Positions 1-11,353 of a DNA stretch of 64,000 bases are shown piece by piece. Position 1 is the first letter of the stretch, and every line of letters begins with the position of its first letter. This DNA comes from Malania oleifera. Lineage: Eukaryota; Streptophyta; Magnoliopsida; Santalales; Ximeniaceae. The translations under genes were made by a program, and so were the position numbers. Under the pieces are notes generated by a model. That model was given only the letters and a program-made list of their open reading frames with translations. It was not told where the DNA came from and made no database searches. The stretch lies in the NCBI RefSeq assembly GCF_029873635.1, contig NC_080422.1, positions 8,277,764 through 8,341,763 of the forward strand, read 5' to 3'.

Positions 1-2090
1 GAATTATGATCTATAGACTTGCATTGCTTCCTTCTTGTATCACTAATTTCTATCATCTTGCTTTCTCTCTCACTCTCTCTAGATAACTTTTGTCCAAAAT
101 CCATTGCAATCCCTTCTCCAAAGTCCTCATTTATAGGGAAACTAGGCGTAGGGACTAGCTCCCTTTGGGAAATGTAGGGCATGGTCGCTGCATCGGGATT
201 AAGGTGCTTAGGAAAAGGTATGACACGACTACTCATTGGGAATAGCCATATGGGAATTGGCTATCTTAATCAAAGGCCTCAAATTGAGTCCTTTTGACTC
301 CCCTAAGCCCCAAGTTGGGCTTGAGTTAAAAGAAAGGTTCACAATGGGCCTTAATATTCCAAAAATTAGCCCCCTAGTGGGTTGCCACTTCAACCAAAAA
401 GATCCAAATGGGTTGCAATAAAAGTCATAGCCCCACAATAGGCCCAAATCACAAATTAGCTCAAATTGGATTACAATTTCAATTTGAAAAACTTTGTTAT
501 AAAATTGAGTTTGAAATATGCTTAGTATGCAAGTGGATGCATGTGAAGGGTGCCCACGGATGACGATCAAGCTTTCTCCTTTTTTGTTTCTTTTCTTTTT
601 CTTTTTGATATTGTACTTGTAAAGCAAGTGGACGAATGTAAACAAACACCTTGTACAAAAAGCCTAGTAAATGAATATTTGTTTAAGGGCAATGAGAGAG
701 CCAAAATGAGAAAGACAGCATAGGCCAAGACCTTAGAAGGCTTCTATGAATAATAACTAAAAAAAATAAAATTAATTAAAAAGAAAAAATAAATTTGAAA
801 ATCCCAAAGTTTTGCTATATAATGGCTAGCAAAAATAGGATGTATACAGGGGTGTCACATGCATCACATTCTTGGAAATATTCAGAGATAACATGAACCA
901 AATACTCCCTAAAGAGTTATATTATGTATATAAAGCTAAATTGTGAAGATGAATAATAGGGAGAAGAAATTAAAAATTGTTGATGCTAGTCGTTAAGGTC
1001 TACAACCAACAATTTGGAGACCAAATTTGAAAAGGGACAAAGGAAAGAAGACCGGTCAATCGATCTTCCAATCCCCCTATTTTGTTTTTAAAGTAAAAAA
1101 TAAAGTAGCCACTTTATTTTTATTTTATAAAAGGTAAACACAAATAGAGAAATTTTTTTTTCTTTTTAAGATTTTGAGTTTAGGAGTACAATTGTAGAAA
1201 GAGAAGGTAATTAATTAATCTTCAAAACGGAAAATTAATTAATTATGCACCTTATTGGTACCCGTTCAAGGAATAGTTACCATAATAACATGTGTGTTTG
1301 TGTGGGTGTCTTCTAGAAAAATATTTTCTAATAAAAATCCTTGAAAAATAAACAAAAATAAGAGAGAGGCAAGGAGCAGTCGACCGTCTATAGGATTTGA
1401 TGACTAATCAAACTCTTAGGAAAAGTCGATAGACCGACTACTAAAGAGCGACTCATCGCTTGTAGACAAAAAATACTTTATTGTTAAGAATTTCTTTTGT
1501 TCTCTCAACCCATGAAGTATTATTTGATGGGATTTATGTGGAGGAATTAACCTTATGAAAATCCAACTATTTTACTATTTGTCCATCTTCATTTATTCGC
1601 ACAAAGAAAAATAAATAAATAAATAAATAAAGCATACCAAAACGACTTTTTACAAGAGGTTTTATATTTAAAAAAAAAAAATTAGACTGGACCTATCTCT
1701 TTCAAATGATAGACTAAAACCAAAATTCAAGTTCCTTTTGAAAAATCCAGTTTTATGATGACACTTTAAAATTGTATTTTTTAAATTTGAGAGCTCAAAT
1801 TCTTTAAGTACAAAATCAGCTCACAAGACACCGTTGAAAACTCAAATTTAATTTAGAAAAAAAGTATAAGTAATCCAAAATTTAGAAAAAAAATCTTTTG
1901 ATATTTTGATTTCTAAATTAAAAACTTTTATTTTGCCAATATGAAAATTAGCTTGAAAATCATTTGGAAAACTCTATTTTCTAGAAAAAAAAAAAAAAAA
2001 AATTCAAAACCCCATTTGGAAACCCATCTTGGAAAAGTGTTTGAAACCTCATTTCTTCTAAAAGAAAACAATTTCGTTCTTTGAGAAAAA
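1..2090. other. AT-rich intergenic DNA, no gene recognised
   Basis: No coding region or RNA gene can be supported here. Bases 230-480 are rich in AAGCCC/GGCCCA words, the reverse complement of GGGCTT-rich stretches seen near 35.4, 57.8 and 60.9 kb, so this may be an old LTR relic. Bases 1020-1450 hold several GGTCGA/TCGACC-like words similar to those in other repeats of the window. A minus-strand open frame at 229-645 has low-complexity Lys and hydrophobic runs and no recognisable domain. Confidence 0.5.
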
Positions 2091-2238
2091 CCAACCGTTA
2101 ATGGTGGTCGACTGTTTGACCACACTTTATAGTGATCGATCACCTATTTTTGAGTAATTGACCACCTACAAACAATTTTGCAAAACCCAAAAATCTAATA
2201 GCTTCCTAAATGGCATGCAAATTGATTTTTGAGACATG
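2091..2238 (+). repeat. dispersed repeat, copy 1 (partner at 62205-62352)
   Basis: A 148-bp segment beginning CCAACCGTTAATGGTGG is repeated in the same orientation at 62205-62352 at clearly high but imperfect identity. It includes a run of TGGTCGACTG / TGACCACAC / GATCGATCACC words that can fold on themselves. Both copies lie next to Tat-type LTR relics, so the segment probably belongs to an internal or flanking part of that retroelement class; this link is inference. Confidence 0.75.
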
Positions 2239-2848
2239 CGAATAACTAATCACATTTGTTGATACATACATCACATTACTTTCATCCAACACAATACAAA
2301 AATATAACATGCTTAAATTAATTGATCATGCATGAAAATGAAAGAAAATGAAGTTAGAAGAGTATCTAAATTCGACCAATGGATATGGTACTACGAAAAT
2401 GGAAATAATCAATCAAAATGTGGTGAGAAAGTGAAAGAAAATGAAAAAGAATGGAAGGAGTGAATATAGGATGAATGGATGAGTGAAGAGAGATTGGATT
2501 TATTTCCTTCTTTCTGTAGCCAAAATACACGTCCTCTAGAACCTTTACCACTATTGTACACGGCCAGAAAAGTCTCATGGAATGTCTATTTATAGACAAG
2601 CAAAGAAAGATAAATGTAGGAGAAATGATTCAAAATTTGGATTTTAAAAAAATCAATAGTTGCCTCATGTGAGACAGGGTAATTAGCCCTGCCCTAACCA
2701 TTAAGAACATGTGGCAACCCCAAGAATGCAAACAAATCAAAAGAGACATAAGTATTTTTCCAAAATTGCAAAGACCGATCACCGCCTTCGAAGGAGCAGT
2801 TAGTTGCTTTGCAAGTTGAGGCCAACTATTTCTTGCATGAACATGCTG
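2239..2848. other. no gene recognised
   Basis: AT-rich sequence between two repeats. Short open frames on the minus strand (2366-2599, 2630-2884) show no family resemblance that I recognise. Confidence 0.4.
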
Positions 2849-3049
2849 CTCATATGGGAAGAAGGAATTGAATCTATCGACCACTTACTAATGGTTAGTC
2901 AATCGGTTAAAAATAAAATTTATACTTCTCCTCTTTTATCTCTATAAATTTAAATAGCACAAAAGACACTAACCTCTCCTGAGGTTAGATTGTTTTTTAG
3001 CCTCATTAACCTTATCAATCATAAGTTAGTTTAGGATCTTAGACTTCTT
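2849..3049 (+). repeat. direct repeat X, left copy
   Basis: About 200 bp starting CTCATATG and ending AGACTTCTT are repeated at 5525-5735 with scattered differences and a small indel. The left copy stops exactly where an LTR begins (TGTAGATACCC at 3050) and the right copy starts where recognisable LTR sequence stops. The pair therefore brackets the LTR. At about 200 bp it is far longer than the 5-bp target duplication expected for LTR integration. Confidence 0.8.
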
Positions 3050-3579
3050 TGTAGATACCCTATTTTGTCCAGGACCCAATATAAAAAATTTAGGCATTCT
3101 TATTGTTCATACAAATACCGAAGGAGGGGGGGGGATCCGAAATACTAAATTTCAAGTAAATACATCAAAGAAATACCGTGGAATACAATAAAAATATAAA
3201 AAGGAATATTCTGGAATATTCAATTAAATTGAATGATTTGCAATGAAGAAGCTAGGATGATTTTTTTCCTAATTCAATTGACTTGCTTGATATTTACATG
3301 GAAAGAAATCTGTAGGAGACATGTAGTTGAGTCTATGATGGAAACTATATACAATTGGAAAGCACATGCGTGGAAAGAAAGGAAATTGCCTAAGATGGTT
3401 TGATTTACTTTTAATGATGAATGAAATCCTAACCTTATAAGAAGGTTGCATCCATAAGGGGAGTGAGGGCCACACAAGAAGAGAGAATGAAAAAGAGCTT
3501 TGTGCATCCTTGGGACAACTAAGAAAGAGTGAGTGAGAGAAGAAAATTTTAAATTCAGGATATGAGGTGTCTGTGAAGT

Positions 3580-3950
3580 CACCTTGATCTTGACGATTGG
3601 ATAGTGATTTCTCGTCCGATTAAGCTAATATTTTGACAAGTTGTTTGTTTATCCTTTTTCATTTTGGATGGTCAGATTGTTATTTGTTGCTTTGTAATTT
3701 ATTTTTTGTGGCTTGGAAAGCAGCCTCATTGCAGCAACGACTTCAAGATTGGGGGTGGTTGTGCAGTCAGTTTGATCTAGACGATCAGATGATGATTTTT
3801 CGTCGACCTGATTTAGCTGAAATTTTGATAGTTTGTTGGTGGCTCATCCTTATTCATTCTAGATGGTTATATTTTTATTTGGAGGTTTATAACTTTGTTT
3901 CGTGGCTTGGACAACAAACTCATTACAACAACAACCTTGATGGCTGAGTC
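3580..3950 (+). repeat. two-copy tandem repeat, period about 192 bp
   Basis: Two diverged copies inside the LTR share the words TGACGAT, TCGTC, TTTTGA, GTTTGTT, GTGGCTTGG and CTCATT(G/A)CA in the same order. The plus-strand open frame 3633-3947 lies within it and is not a recognisable gene. Confidence 0.65.
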
Positions 3951-4500
3951 TATTAGCCATTACAACAAACTCATTACATGCTTCCATATATTTGCATATA
4001 CTTAACTCCTATACCATGTATTCTCCTTTGTACACCACTGTGAGTCTATTAGCGGCTCATGGAAATAGGTTTTGAATGAATGGATCTTATTTGTTCTATG
4101 CTCTAGTTGTTCTAATATACTTTGTATGCTAGTTATCCTTCCATGAATCCTCGAATGAATGAATGGTGAAAAGTGGTTGTAGCCTTAATGACGAATATGA
4201 GGACCTACATTAGTGCAATGAATTCCATTATTTCTTACTTGGTGCAACATGTCTTTAAAAATGGTTCTTATTGGATGCATGTAATTGGTTTTATTGATAA
4301 AAGCTAATTGTAAACATTAAAGATTTATTTCAATCATGAATTTAAATTTGCTCTTGCATTGTTATTAATATCTAGTGTCCTCAATTACTTGGCTCGCCTC
4401 TTGTTAGAAATCACTTCAAAAGCACGTGTTTTCATGCATTTTTTTTTTCTAGCATTTTTGTCGGTCTCTGAATTTGTTCTAGGTATTTCAACTTGGTTGT

Positions 4501-4935
4501 TTTAGGACTGTTTTGGGGTTGCCATGTGCTTTAAATTAGGGCTATTTTGGGGTTGTTGTGTGTTGCAAATTAGGTTTTTTTTGGGACTACTGTGCTATAA
4601 ATTAGGATTGTTTTGGGGTTGCCATGTGTTTTAAATTAGGGCTATTTTGGGGTTGTTGTGTGCTGCAAATTAGGATTGTTTTGGGACTACTGTGCTATCA
4701 ATTAGGGTTGTTTTGTGGCTACCGTGTTGTGGTTTTTTTAAGGTCTCTTGAGGGCTTATTTTAGGAGTCTTAGTAGTTTTATCAAGGCAGCAGCATGGGG
4801 CTACTATGTGGGGGGTTTTTTAGGGTCTCCTGAGGTCTTATTTTAGGAGTCTTAGTAGATTTATCTAGGCAAGTATGGTGCAGCTGTGTGGGGAGTTTTT
4901 TAAGGTCTTTTGAGGTCTTATTTTAGGTGTCTTAA
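4501..4935 (+). repeat. short tandem repeats, periods about 100 bp then about 81 bp
   Basis: TTTTGGGGTTGCCATGTG recurs exactly 100 bp apart at 4511 and 4611, with a shorter internal repeat of TTAGG(G/A)(C/T)T words. Next to it GAGG(G/T)CTTATTTTAGG recurs at 4750, 4832 and 4912. Both arrays lie inside the Tat-like LTR. Confidence 0.75.
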
Positions 4936-5141
4936 CAAGTTAATTCTAGAAAAAAATTTGAAAAATCTTAGAAAATTTTTATAAATGTTGGAAAAATTTT
5001 GATTCTTCTAAAAACTCTTTGGTTCTCAATTCCCTGATTTTTTTTTTTTTTCAATTTCTTGGTCTGGGTGTGTCCCTATGATTTTAAAAAGGGTAATGTG
5101 ATATTTTAGACCTCACATGTATTAGCACCGAGTGAGGTTTA

Positions 5142-5177
5142 TCTAATAAGACCCCCTCGTTTGGAGGTCTTATTAGA
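5142..5177. other. perfect 12-bp inverted repeat (hairpin) in LTR
   Basis: Arms TCTAATAAGACC (5142-5153) and GGTCTTATTAGA (5166-5177) are perfect complements separated by a 12-base loop. On the LTR sense strand this could fold in the transcript. Its role is unknown. Confidence 0.7.
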
Positions 5178-5333
5178 CATTCCCAGATCACACCGAGATT
5201 TCTTCTTATTTCCTGTTAATTTTGTTCATTTTTCTTATTTATTTATTCATTTATTTGTTTGTTAATTTTAAAAAGAGTTAATTAAAGGTTATTAAATTCA
5301 ATTTGGAGGATAATTCATAATTAATTAGCTACA

Positions 5334-5344
5334 GTTCGTCGAAC
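5334..5344 (+). promoter_or_regulatory. conserved LTR hairpin, diverged copy
   Basis: GTTCGTCGAAC aligns with the CCGTTC-GTAA-GAACGG hairpin of the full LTRs, read on their sense strand. Here the arms GTTC/GAAC are kept although surrounding bases differ. See the matching entries at 9596, 12672, 20164 and 36953. Confidence 0.55.
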
Positions 5345-5524
5345 AGGTGTATAGTGGGTGCGAATATCTTTCTCTCGCATAACTGTACTCTCGATTCCAA
5401 CTATATATGGTATAACCAAATCAAGACTAATGGTTTCTTGGCCTAAGTTTAGTCTAGTGACCAATCAAATGAATAGTAATTAGGTGTTCTAACTGCACCT
5501 AGGTAAATAATAGGTTAGTGGCGA

Positions 5525-5735
5525 CTCATATGAGAAGAAGAAATCTATCGACCACTTACTAATGGTCAGTCAATCACCTATAAAAAATAATAATAAAAAA
5601 AAACTTTATACTTCTCCTCTTTTATCTCTAAAAATTTAAATAGCACAAAAGACACTAACCTCTCCTGAGCTTAGATTGTTTTTTAGATTCATAAACCTTC
5701 TCAATCATAACTTAGTTTAGAATCTTAGACTTCTT
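5525..5735 (+). repeat. direct repeat X, right copy
   Basis: Right partner of 2849-3049. It differs mainly by a short A-rich insertion (AATAATAATAAAAAAAA region near 5585) and single-base changes. After its end the sequence departs completely from that following the left copy. Confidence 0.8.
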
Positions 5736-6449
5736 AATAAAACATATTTTTGCCATATTAAGATTTAAAATGAAAATTACTTATTTTCCTTCAAAAGTAC
5801 GGTGCAAATTTATATTTTTAATATGAATTTTTGTTACTCAAAATCATTAATTTAGTTTGGGCAAATGATCATCATGAGGAGAAACTCCTATAATTGATTC
5901 ATATAAATTAAAATAATGGTTTACTAGTATTCCTATTACTTTGGTTTGATCACTATACTAAGGTTCCTAAACTTGATTTTAAATTGTTTAGGACTAATGG
6001 CCTTTAAAATTAAGGTTGATAAGGTTCCTACCCAAATAATAAAGTTCCCTAATACTACTCTACTACAGTCATATCGTAAATAAAATTAATTTTTTGAACT
6101 TTTCAAGAAAAAAGGGAAAAAAAAAATCAGGCATAATCTTAAAATTCAAATAAATAAAAGGATTAGAAATGAATATTCATATGAATCAAACTTTTTCATG
6201 AATTGATTAGCATGTGCATCCAATAAATTGAAAAGCAAAAATTATGTTTTTGTTTTTCTTTATAAGTTGATATATTAGATAGCTGAGTTGATTCACTTCT
6301 ACATAGATTTCCTAGCTTACGAATTTAGAGAAGGATGGTAGAAGTAGTAAACATTTCAAATATTTTTTGAATAAAATTGCACTTAACCTAAAAAGAAGAA
6401 GAAATAATGTACTTAAATATGCATGTAAATATTTAATTAAAGACAAAAC
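5736..6449. other. no gene recognised; expected subtilase exons absent
   Basis: This is where exon 3 and later exons of the subtilase relic at 6450-6691 should lie on the minus strand. I searched by eye for the YSYxHGFSGFAA region and the catalytic blocks and found none, so the gene appears cut off here. Confidence 0.5.
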
Positions 6450-6691
6450 CTTCCTAGCAAATTTGTGAGAAGCTCATGATGTGAGTCTTCAATATGTTGG
6501 GGAGTCTGATGAGTTGAGTCTCCCATATACACAATGTAAACCTGTGAAATCTGAGTAAAATGAAGTAAAATTAGACAAATTTACTATTAAACTTGAAATT
6601 AAAAGCAAAATGAAGCACGTACCTTGCTTGGTTGGGCCAGTAGAATAGATAGTTTTTGTAAAGTAAGAACAAGAAATACAATGGTATGCAT
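6450..6691 (-). pseudogene. subtilisin-like protease (subtilase) 5' end fragment
   Basis: Subtilases are secreted serine proteases made as pre-pro-enzymes. Only the start remains. Exon 1 (6623-6691, 23 codons) begins with an ATG and encodes a hydrophobic signal-peptide-like segment (MHTIVFLVLT at its start), ending in a clean donor AAG/GTACGTG. The intron ends in TTTCACAG. Exon 2 (6450-6541) then reads in frame as VYIVYMGDS...SHHELLTNLLG, the hallmark opening of the I9 propeptide of plant subtilases, and ends at a donor AAG/GTTTTG in the phase usual after LG. No pro-domain remainder, catalytic D/H/S blocks or stop follow on the left, so it is a truncated relic. A TATA-like box lies about 70 bp upstream of the ATG. 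A different reading frame in exon 1 is longer, but it does not join to exon 2 in frame. The family call is firm; the exact subfamily (SBT3-like?) is a guess. Confidence 0.8.
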
Positions 6692-6758
6692 CCTTGAAGA
6701 AACCAAAGATTGAAACAAGAGGAGGATATCTGTTCATATTTCGTTATGTCGGCAACCC

Positions 6759-6767
6759 AATTTATAG
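6759..6767 (-). promoter_or_regulatory. putative TATA box of the subtilase relic
   Basis: On the minus strand the sequence reads CTATAAATT, about 70 bp upstream of the ATG at 6691, a normal spacing for a plant core promoter. No expression evidence is available. Confidence 0.45.
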
Positions 6768-6769
6768 CA

Positions 6770-8649
6770 ATAGATGGAGACTACATGCTATAATTAATAT
6801 GAGAATAGTAGTTATAAGTTAATTTAAGAAATTAACATATTGCTATTCTTGAAAATTTTAGTCAACAATTCCATGACTTTTCACCAAAATATAAGGAATT
6901 AAGTTCTCGGGAATTTCATGTCACGAGTTATCTGCAAATTTAATTATTCTATTACAACTATTTATTATTTATAATTGTTCATTTTCTGTTCAAAATATGA
7001 CTCCCATAGCAAATGTTTCTTCCTTTCAACAAATATTTTATTTAAAAAAAAAATACTACAATAGGATGGGGAGGCAAAGAATAGGATCACGAATGTTGGA
7101 AATAATAAATAACTAGGAAAAAATAGTGTAAAATTTGAAAGTAAAAAAAGATTTATGACATTAAACATTGACATAAGGAGGTAAATCACCGAGCATAAAC
7201 AAATAAAATTGATGTAGATTTGTGTCTATATGCAGTTTTAGCCGATTCTCTTCGAACTTAGGAAATGATCTAAATATTGAAGATGTGATTATACTTGCAT
7301 AGCTGAATTTATGGGCAGCTAAATCCAATTAAAGATGTGTCCATAGTTGTCCTAAATTTGAACTTGAGTGTTTTCTTTTTGGTTTCTAAAATTGCATCCT
7401 AAAAGTTCAATTTGATGTATACCATATTGTGATTAATACTTTATCCACATGCTTATTGAAGAAACATAAAAATCCTCCAATTTTTTTTATTAAAAAATGA
7501 GGCTAGCTATGATTCTTTTTTTATTAGGCAATCTTAATTAAAATATTTTGAACTATTGAACAAAAAAAGTAGTGCATTATTTAATAAAATTAAGAAGAAA
7601 AATTGAAGCAAATTACTAATGTAATAATGAAAGTTGTATCTTTTTTGCAGTTGACATTCAAGGACAATGTAAACTTTAGCTTTAAATACTATTGGTTTAT
7701 TCAATCTTTTTGTTCCTTTCATAGATGTCGACATTTTATGAGGGAAAAAAAATGCTACTCTAGGGGCGGAGGACGCTGATTCGTAGGTTTGGTGTTGCAC
7801 TAGGGGGTCCGAATGGATCGTTGGTGGCTGGAGTTCATATGTAATAAAAAAAGATGTAATCCTAACCCCATTGAATGATAAACACTAAGAAAATGCAATT
7901 TAAGATGACTGTGTTGATTGAGATTACATAATGAAATCATACACTAAAAACACAAATTTAGGACACTTAAAGAAGCATACTATGAGAATGAATTGGTTTA
8001 CATTGTGATTTGCCAATTTTTCTTTTTCAAATATCTATAGCCGGGGTAACTTTTTAATTGAATCCTTCATTTTATATGTAATTAACAATTAAAAATAAAA
8101 CAAAATTACTATATGCAATTACAATTAAAATTAAAAAAATATATCCAAAATATTGAAAAATGTTATTACTGTTTTTCAAATTCCATGGCTTTAAGATTGC
8201 TCTGGTAGCACTAAAATGTGATAATAATTGAGCAAAATAACTATAATAATTTGTGTATTTAATATAGTATTTTGATATATATATATATATATATATATAT
8301 TTCTCATGACTTACCATATTTTTTAATAATTATTTGATTCAAAAACTTAAATGGCCATTTTTCAAATATTTTTTTAAAATCTGTATTATTTTTATAAATA
8401 TTAGTAAACGAGTTGCTATTTTTTAATTTCAATTTTTTTTTTGGATTTTAATTTTCTTTTTAAAAGACTAAAATATCCTTAACAAAAATACATATAAAAA
8501 TTAATTATTGGTGATCTTATGTAAATTGTATGTTGTAATAGAAGAACAATATCATCTAACACTTCTTATAGGTAAAAGAGTTATGGATTGATTCATTACA
8601 AAGGGAGGAGAATGTAATGTTGCAAGATGTGTAGATTATGTCAGAGTAA
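6770..8649. other. AT-rich DNA without a recognised gene
   Basis: This stretch would contain the upstream region of the subtilase relic. It is strongly AT-rich with homopolymer runs and an (AT)n microsatellite at 8274-8301. Open frames (6965-7189, 7534-7800, 8072-8317, all minus) show no domain I recognise. Confidence 0.45.
8274..8301. repeat. (AT)n microsatellite
   Basis: Fourteen or so uninterrupted AT dinucleotides. Confidence 0.95.
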
Positions 8650-9595
8650 TTGATTTATTTTCATAAATCTATCAATTTGTTTTAGGACAAACACAATTAT
8701 TCGGAAAATTTGAAGTCATAGTTTCTTGGCTTAGGATTAGGGAGACTATTGGAAGTTTGAAAATTTTTCACATGTTGTGCCTCCTCTTATTCTTATTTTT
8801 CTTTCCATTTAAAAAAAAAAAAATGTTTTTCCACTTTTATAAACTTTCAATATATCAAGCTTTAGTGCTACCAATCCATCAAGAAGTCAAAATTTTGTAG
8901 TTTTCTTTAACAAATCATGTCCCCTCTTTATATTATTTTATTTTTATAAATCTACAATACATGAGGCATTATGCTTATCTTATACTATTATAATAAATTT
9001 CTAAAATTTCTTTAAAAAGTGAGTGAAAATTTATCATGTAGAGCTTCAAGTAGATGCAATGAATGTTCTTAGATGTAATAATTAAACATAAGATTTTTAT
9101 TTATTTATTTATTTATTTTAGAATCCTTATTTTTTACTCCCTTGAAATAATAAAAAGGAATCAAATTCCAAGTCATAACTATCGGTGTTTAAGAAAAGAA
9201 TAACCCTTTTAAATGCATATTAAATATACAAAAACAAATTACTATACCTCTTGTTTATTAAATTTTTAAAATATTAGGCTTTATATAAATCTTGATTTGC
9301 AAGTGCATGCATGGAGGCAAAAACACAAAGCAAAGCAAAGGGAGGAACCGATGGTGAAACCGTGAAAGTAGACTTTAAAAAAGTATCTGTCGCGACGTTC
9401 CCAAGCGGAATGAAGCGAATGAAAAGTGAATTTTAAATTTTCGTGAAAAATGGTGTAATGGAATCGACACTAACCTTTTATCGTATTTAGAACACTTGAT
9501 TACTATCCAATTAAGGATAGAATCGATCTGCATTACCAGAGACGGGTTCGAGAGTACGGTTATGCAAGGGGAAGGTCTTCGCACCCCCTACACAC

Positions 9596-9611
9596 CCATT
9601 CTTATGAATGG
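9596..9611 (-). promoter_or_regulatory. conserved LTR hairpin with paired change (copy A)
   Basis: The plus strand reads CCATTCTTATGAATGG. Compared with CCGTTCTTACGAACGG at 20164, both arms changed (G to A and C to T), so the 6-bp stem is preserved. Confidence 0.6.
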
Positions 9612-10800
9612 TACCAGATTAATTAAAAATTATCTAAAAATTAATTTAATTAGCTTTTAAAATTACTCCCGTTTTTAAAATTGCAAAACAAATGCCTGGA
9701 AAAAAAAAATAACATATAGGTATTCCCTCATAACCGGGACATATCATGCTTCGAAAAACTCAACGCCCTTCTTTGCAATCATTGGGTTCGGAAAGTAGAA
9801 AAAATAGGGCTTTTACAAAAAAATAACTCCCAGGTATTTTGAAATTTGTAGGATTTTTTTTAAGTAAGAAAAATTGACATTTTTGAAACCTTGGGAGGTT
9901 TTGGGCTCATTCAGGGTGAAAATGATTTCTTGGACCTTGAAAATGTTTTTGTGATTTTTTTTACGTCTGAAAATATTTTTGTGACTTTTATGATTTTTCA
10001 ATATTTTTCCCGAACTTCAAAATAGCACAAATAAAATTAAAACAAAGCTCATAGAAGTCAAAGTTTGAAAATATTTTTGGAATTTTTCCTAAAAAACTTT
10101 TGTGATTTTTTTGGCATTTTATGATTTTTTATGGGTTTTTGAATCATTACACATTTAAAGGAAAGAAAAAAAATACTAAATAAAACAATAAATCGTTTCC
10201 ATACCGATTCAAGGGTTCAAACAATTCGCAAAGAGATAAACGGGGTTTAGGTTCGAGATTGAACCTAACTTTGGGTTTGAGTCTTCGATTCACAACTTCA
10301 TACCCCGTTTATTATACTTCAGAATGTAACCTAGAAAAGGAAAATCCATTAGTTTTACCTCTCGTCTTCCTCTCCTCCGGTCTTCTTTTCCTGTCGGTGA
10401 GTCTACTGGGGCCAGTCTACCGCGTCTTCCTGATGGTTGTTCTTGAGCTCTGACTCGAGGCACTACGGAGTACCTTCTTTAGATGGGATGACCCAGCACC
10501 GGTAGGAAATGGGATCAATCGACCGCTTGATCTTCTAAAAGAATTAAACGTAACCTCACTCAGTAGAAAACTTCAATATTTTAAATTTTCTCCTTACCAC
10601 TCAAAAAAACTAGTTTCACAAACTTATAATAGAAGACTTCAATATTCGAAATCTTCTCCTTACCACCACCAAAAACCCCTCCTTTGTGCTTAGAATGAGA
10701 AGATTATTTATAAAGTTAGCTTGGGGTAAGCATGGTAAAGAAGACATAGGGGAGTAATTATGGAAGGAACAGAGCATGGGGTGAAAAATGATGAGGGAAC

Positions 10801-11270
10801 AAAGCATGGGGTGAAGAATGATAAAGGGAATATAACATAAGATGAGTGATAAAGAGGAGAGCAAAGCATGTGGTGAGTAATGATGGGGGGAATAAAGCAT
10901 AGGGTGAAGAATGATGAAGGGAATATAGCATGGGATGAGTGATAAAGAGGAGAGCAAAGCATGTGGTGAGTGATGATAAGGGGAATAAAGCATAGGGTGA
11001 AGAATGATGAAGGGAATATAGCATGGGATGAGTGACAAAGAGGAGAGCAAAGTGTGTGGTGAGTGATGATGGGGGAAACAAAGCATGGGGTGAAGAATGA
11101 TGAAGAGAATATAGCATAGGATGAATGATAAAGAGGGGAACAAAGCATGTGGTGAGTGATGATGGGGGAACAAAGCATGGGATGAAGAATGATGAAGGGA
11201 ATATAGCATGGAATGAGTGATAAAGAAGGGAACAAAGCATGTGGTGAGTGATGATGGGGGAATAAAGCAT
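10801..11270 (+). repeat. 93-bp minisatellite, about five copies
   Basis: AAAGCATGGGGTGAAGAATG-type unit starts fall at 10801, 10894, 10987, 11080, 11172 and 11264, a period of 93 or 92 bp. Since 93 is a multiple of three, long open frames run through the array in several minus-strand frames (up to 286 codons). They are periodic, rich in His, Ser, Pro, Leu and Cys, and are best treated as artefacts of the period. Confidence 0.9.
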
Positions 11271-11293
11271 GTTTGCATTTGACAAATTAGATA

Positions 11294-11294
<1 letters not shown>

Positions 11295-11345
<51 letters not shown>

Positions 11346-11353
11346 TAATAATA
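11295..11353 (+). repeat. (AAT)n microsatellite
   Basis: A long run of AAT trinucleotides, in the same relative place as (AAT)-rich sequence near the sense start of the intact LTRs. Confidence 0.9.

Larger units (their letters stand above)
3050..5524 (+). mobile_element. Tat/Ogre-like LTR fragment (solo, 3' end truncated)
   Basis: The segment starts TGTAGATACCCTATTTT followed by a GACCCAATAT block. This matches the start of the intact LTRs at 19945 and 36734 when those are read on their sense (minus) strand. Its far end contains the diagnostic Tat-LTR block in plus orientation: hairpin GTTCGTCGAAC at 5334-5344, then GGGTGC, CTCGCATAACTG, GTGTTCTAACTG and GGTTAGTGGCGA. About 80 bp of the usual LTR 3' end are missing before the flanking repeat begins. 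No coding sequence and no second LTR lie beside it, so it is a solo or broken LTR. It carries three internal tandem repeats. Confidence 0.75.
9388..11353 (-). mobile_element. Tat-like LTR, copy A
   Basis: Begins TGTCGCGACGTTCCC and contains the same ordered blocks as the large LTRs at 19945 and 36734: the ACTAACC block, TAGAACAC, GGTTATGCAAGGGGAAGG, CACCCCCTAC and the hairpin with GGTACC. Read in sense it lies on the minus strand. It continues through a 93-bp minisatellite to an (AAT)n tract like that at the sense start of the large LTRs. The TGTAGACACC terminus is not visible, so the sense 5' end is lost or replaced by the tandem repeat at 11354-11730. Confidence 0.65.

Noticed and set aside
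229..645. 138-codon minus-strand frame near the window start
   Set aside because: Low-complexity Lys run, no domain, and composition like a repeat relic.
7534..7800. Minus-strand frame containing KVYIVLE, reminiscent of the subtilase propeptide start
   Set aside because: Similarity stops after five residues, no splice context fits and the following residues do not match the I9 domain.
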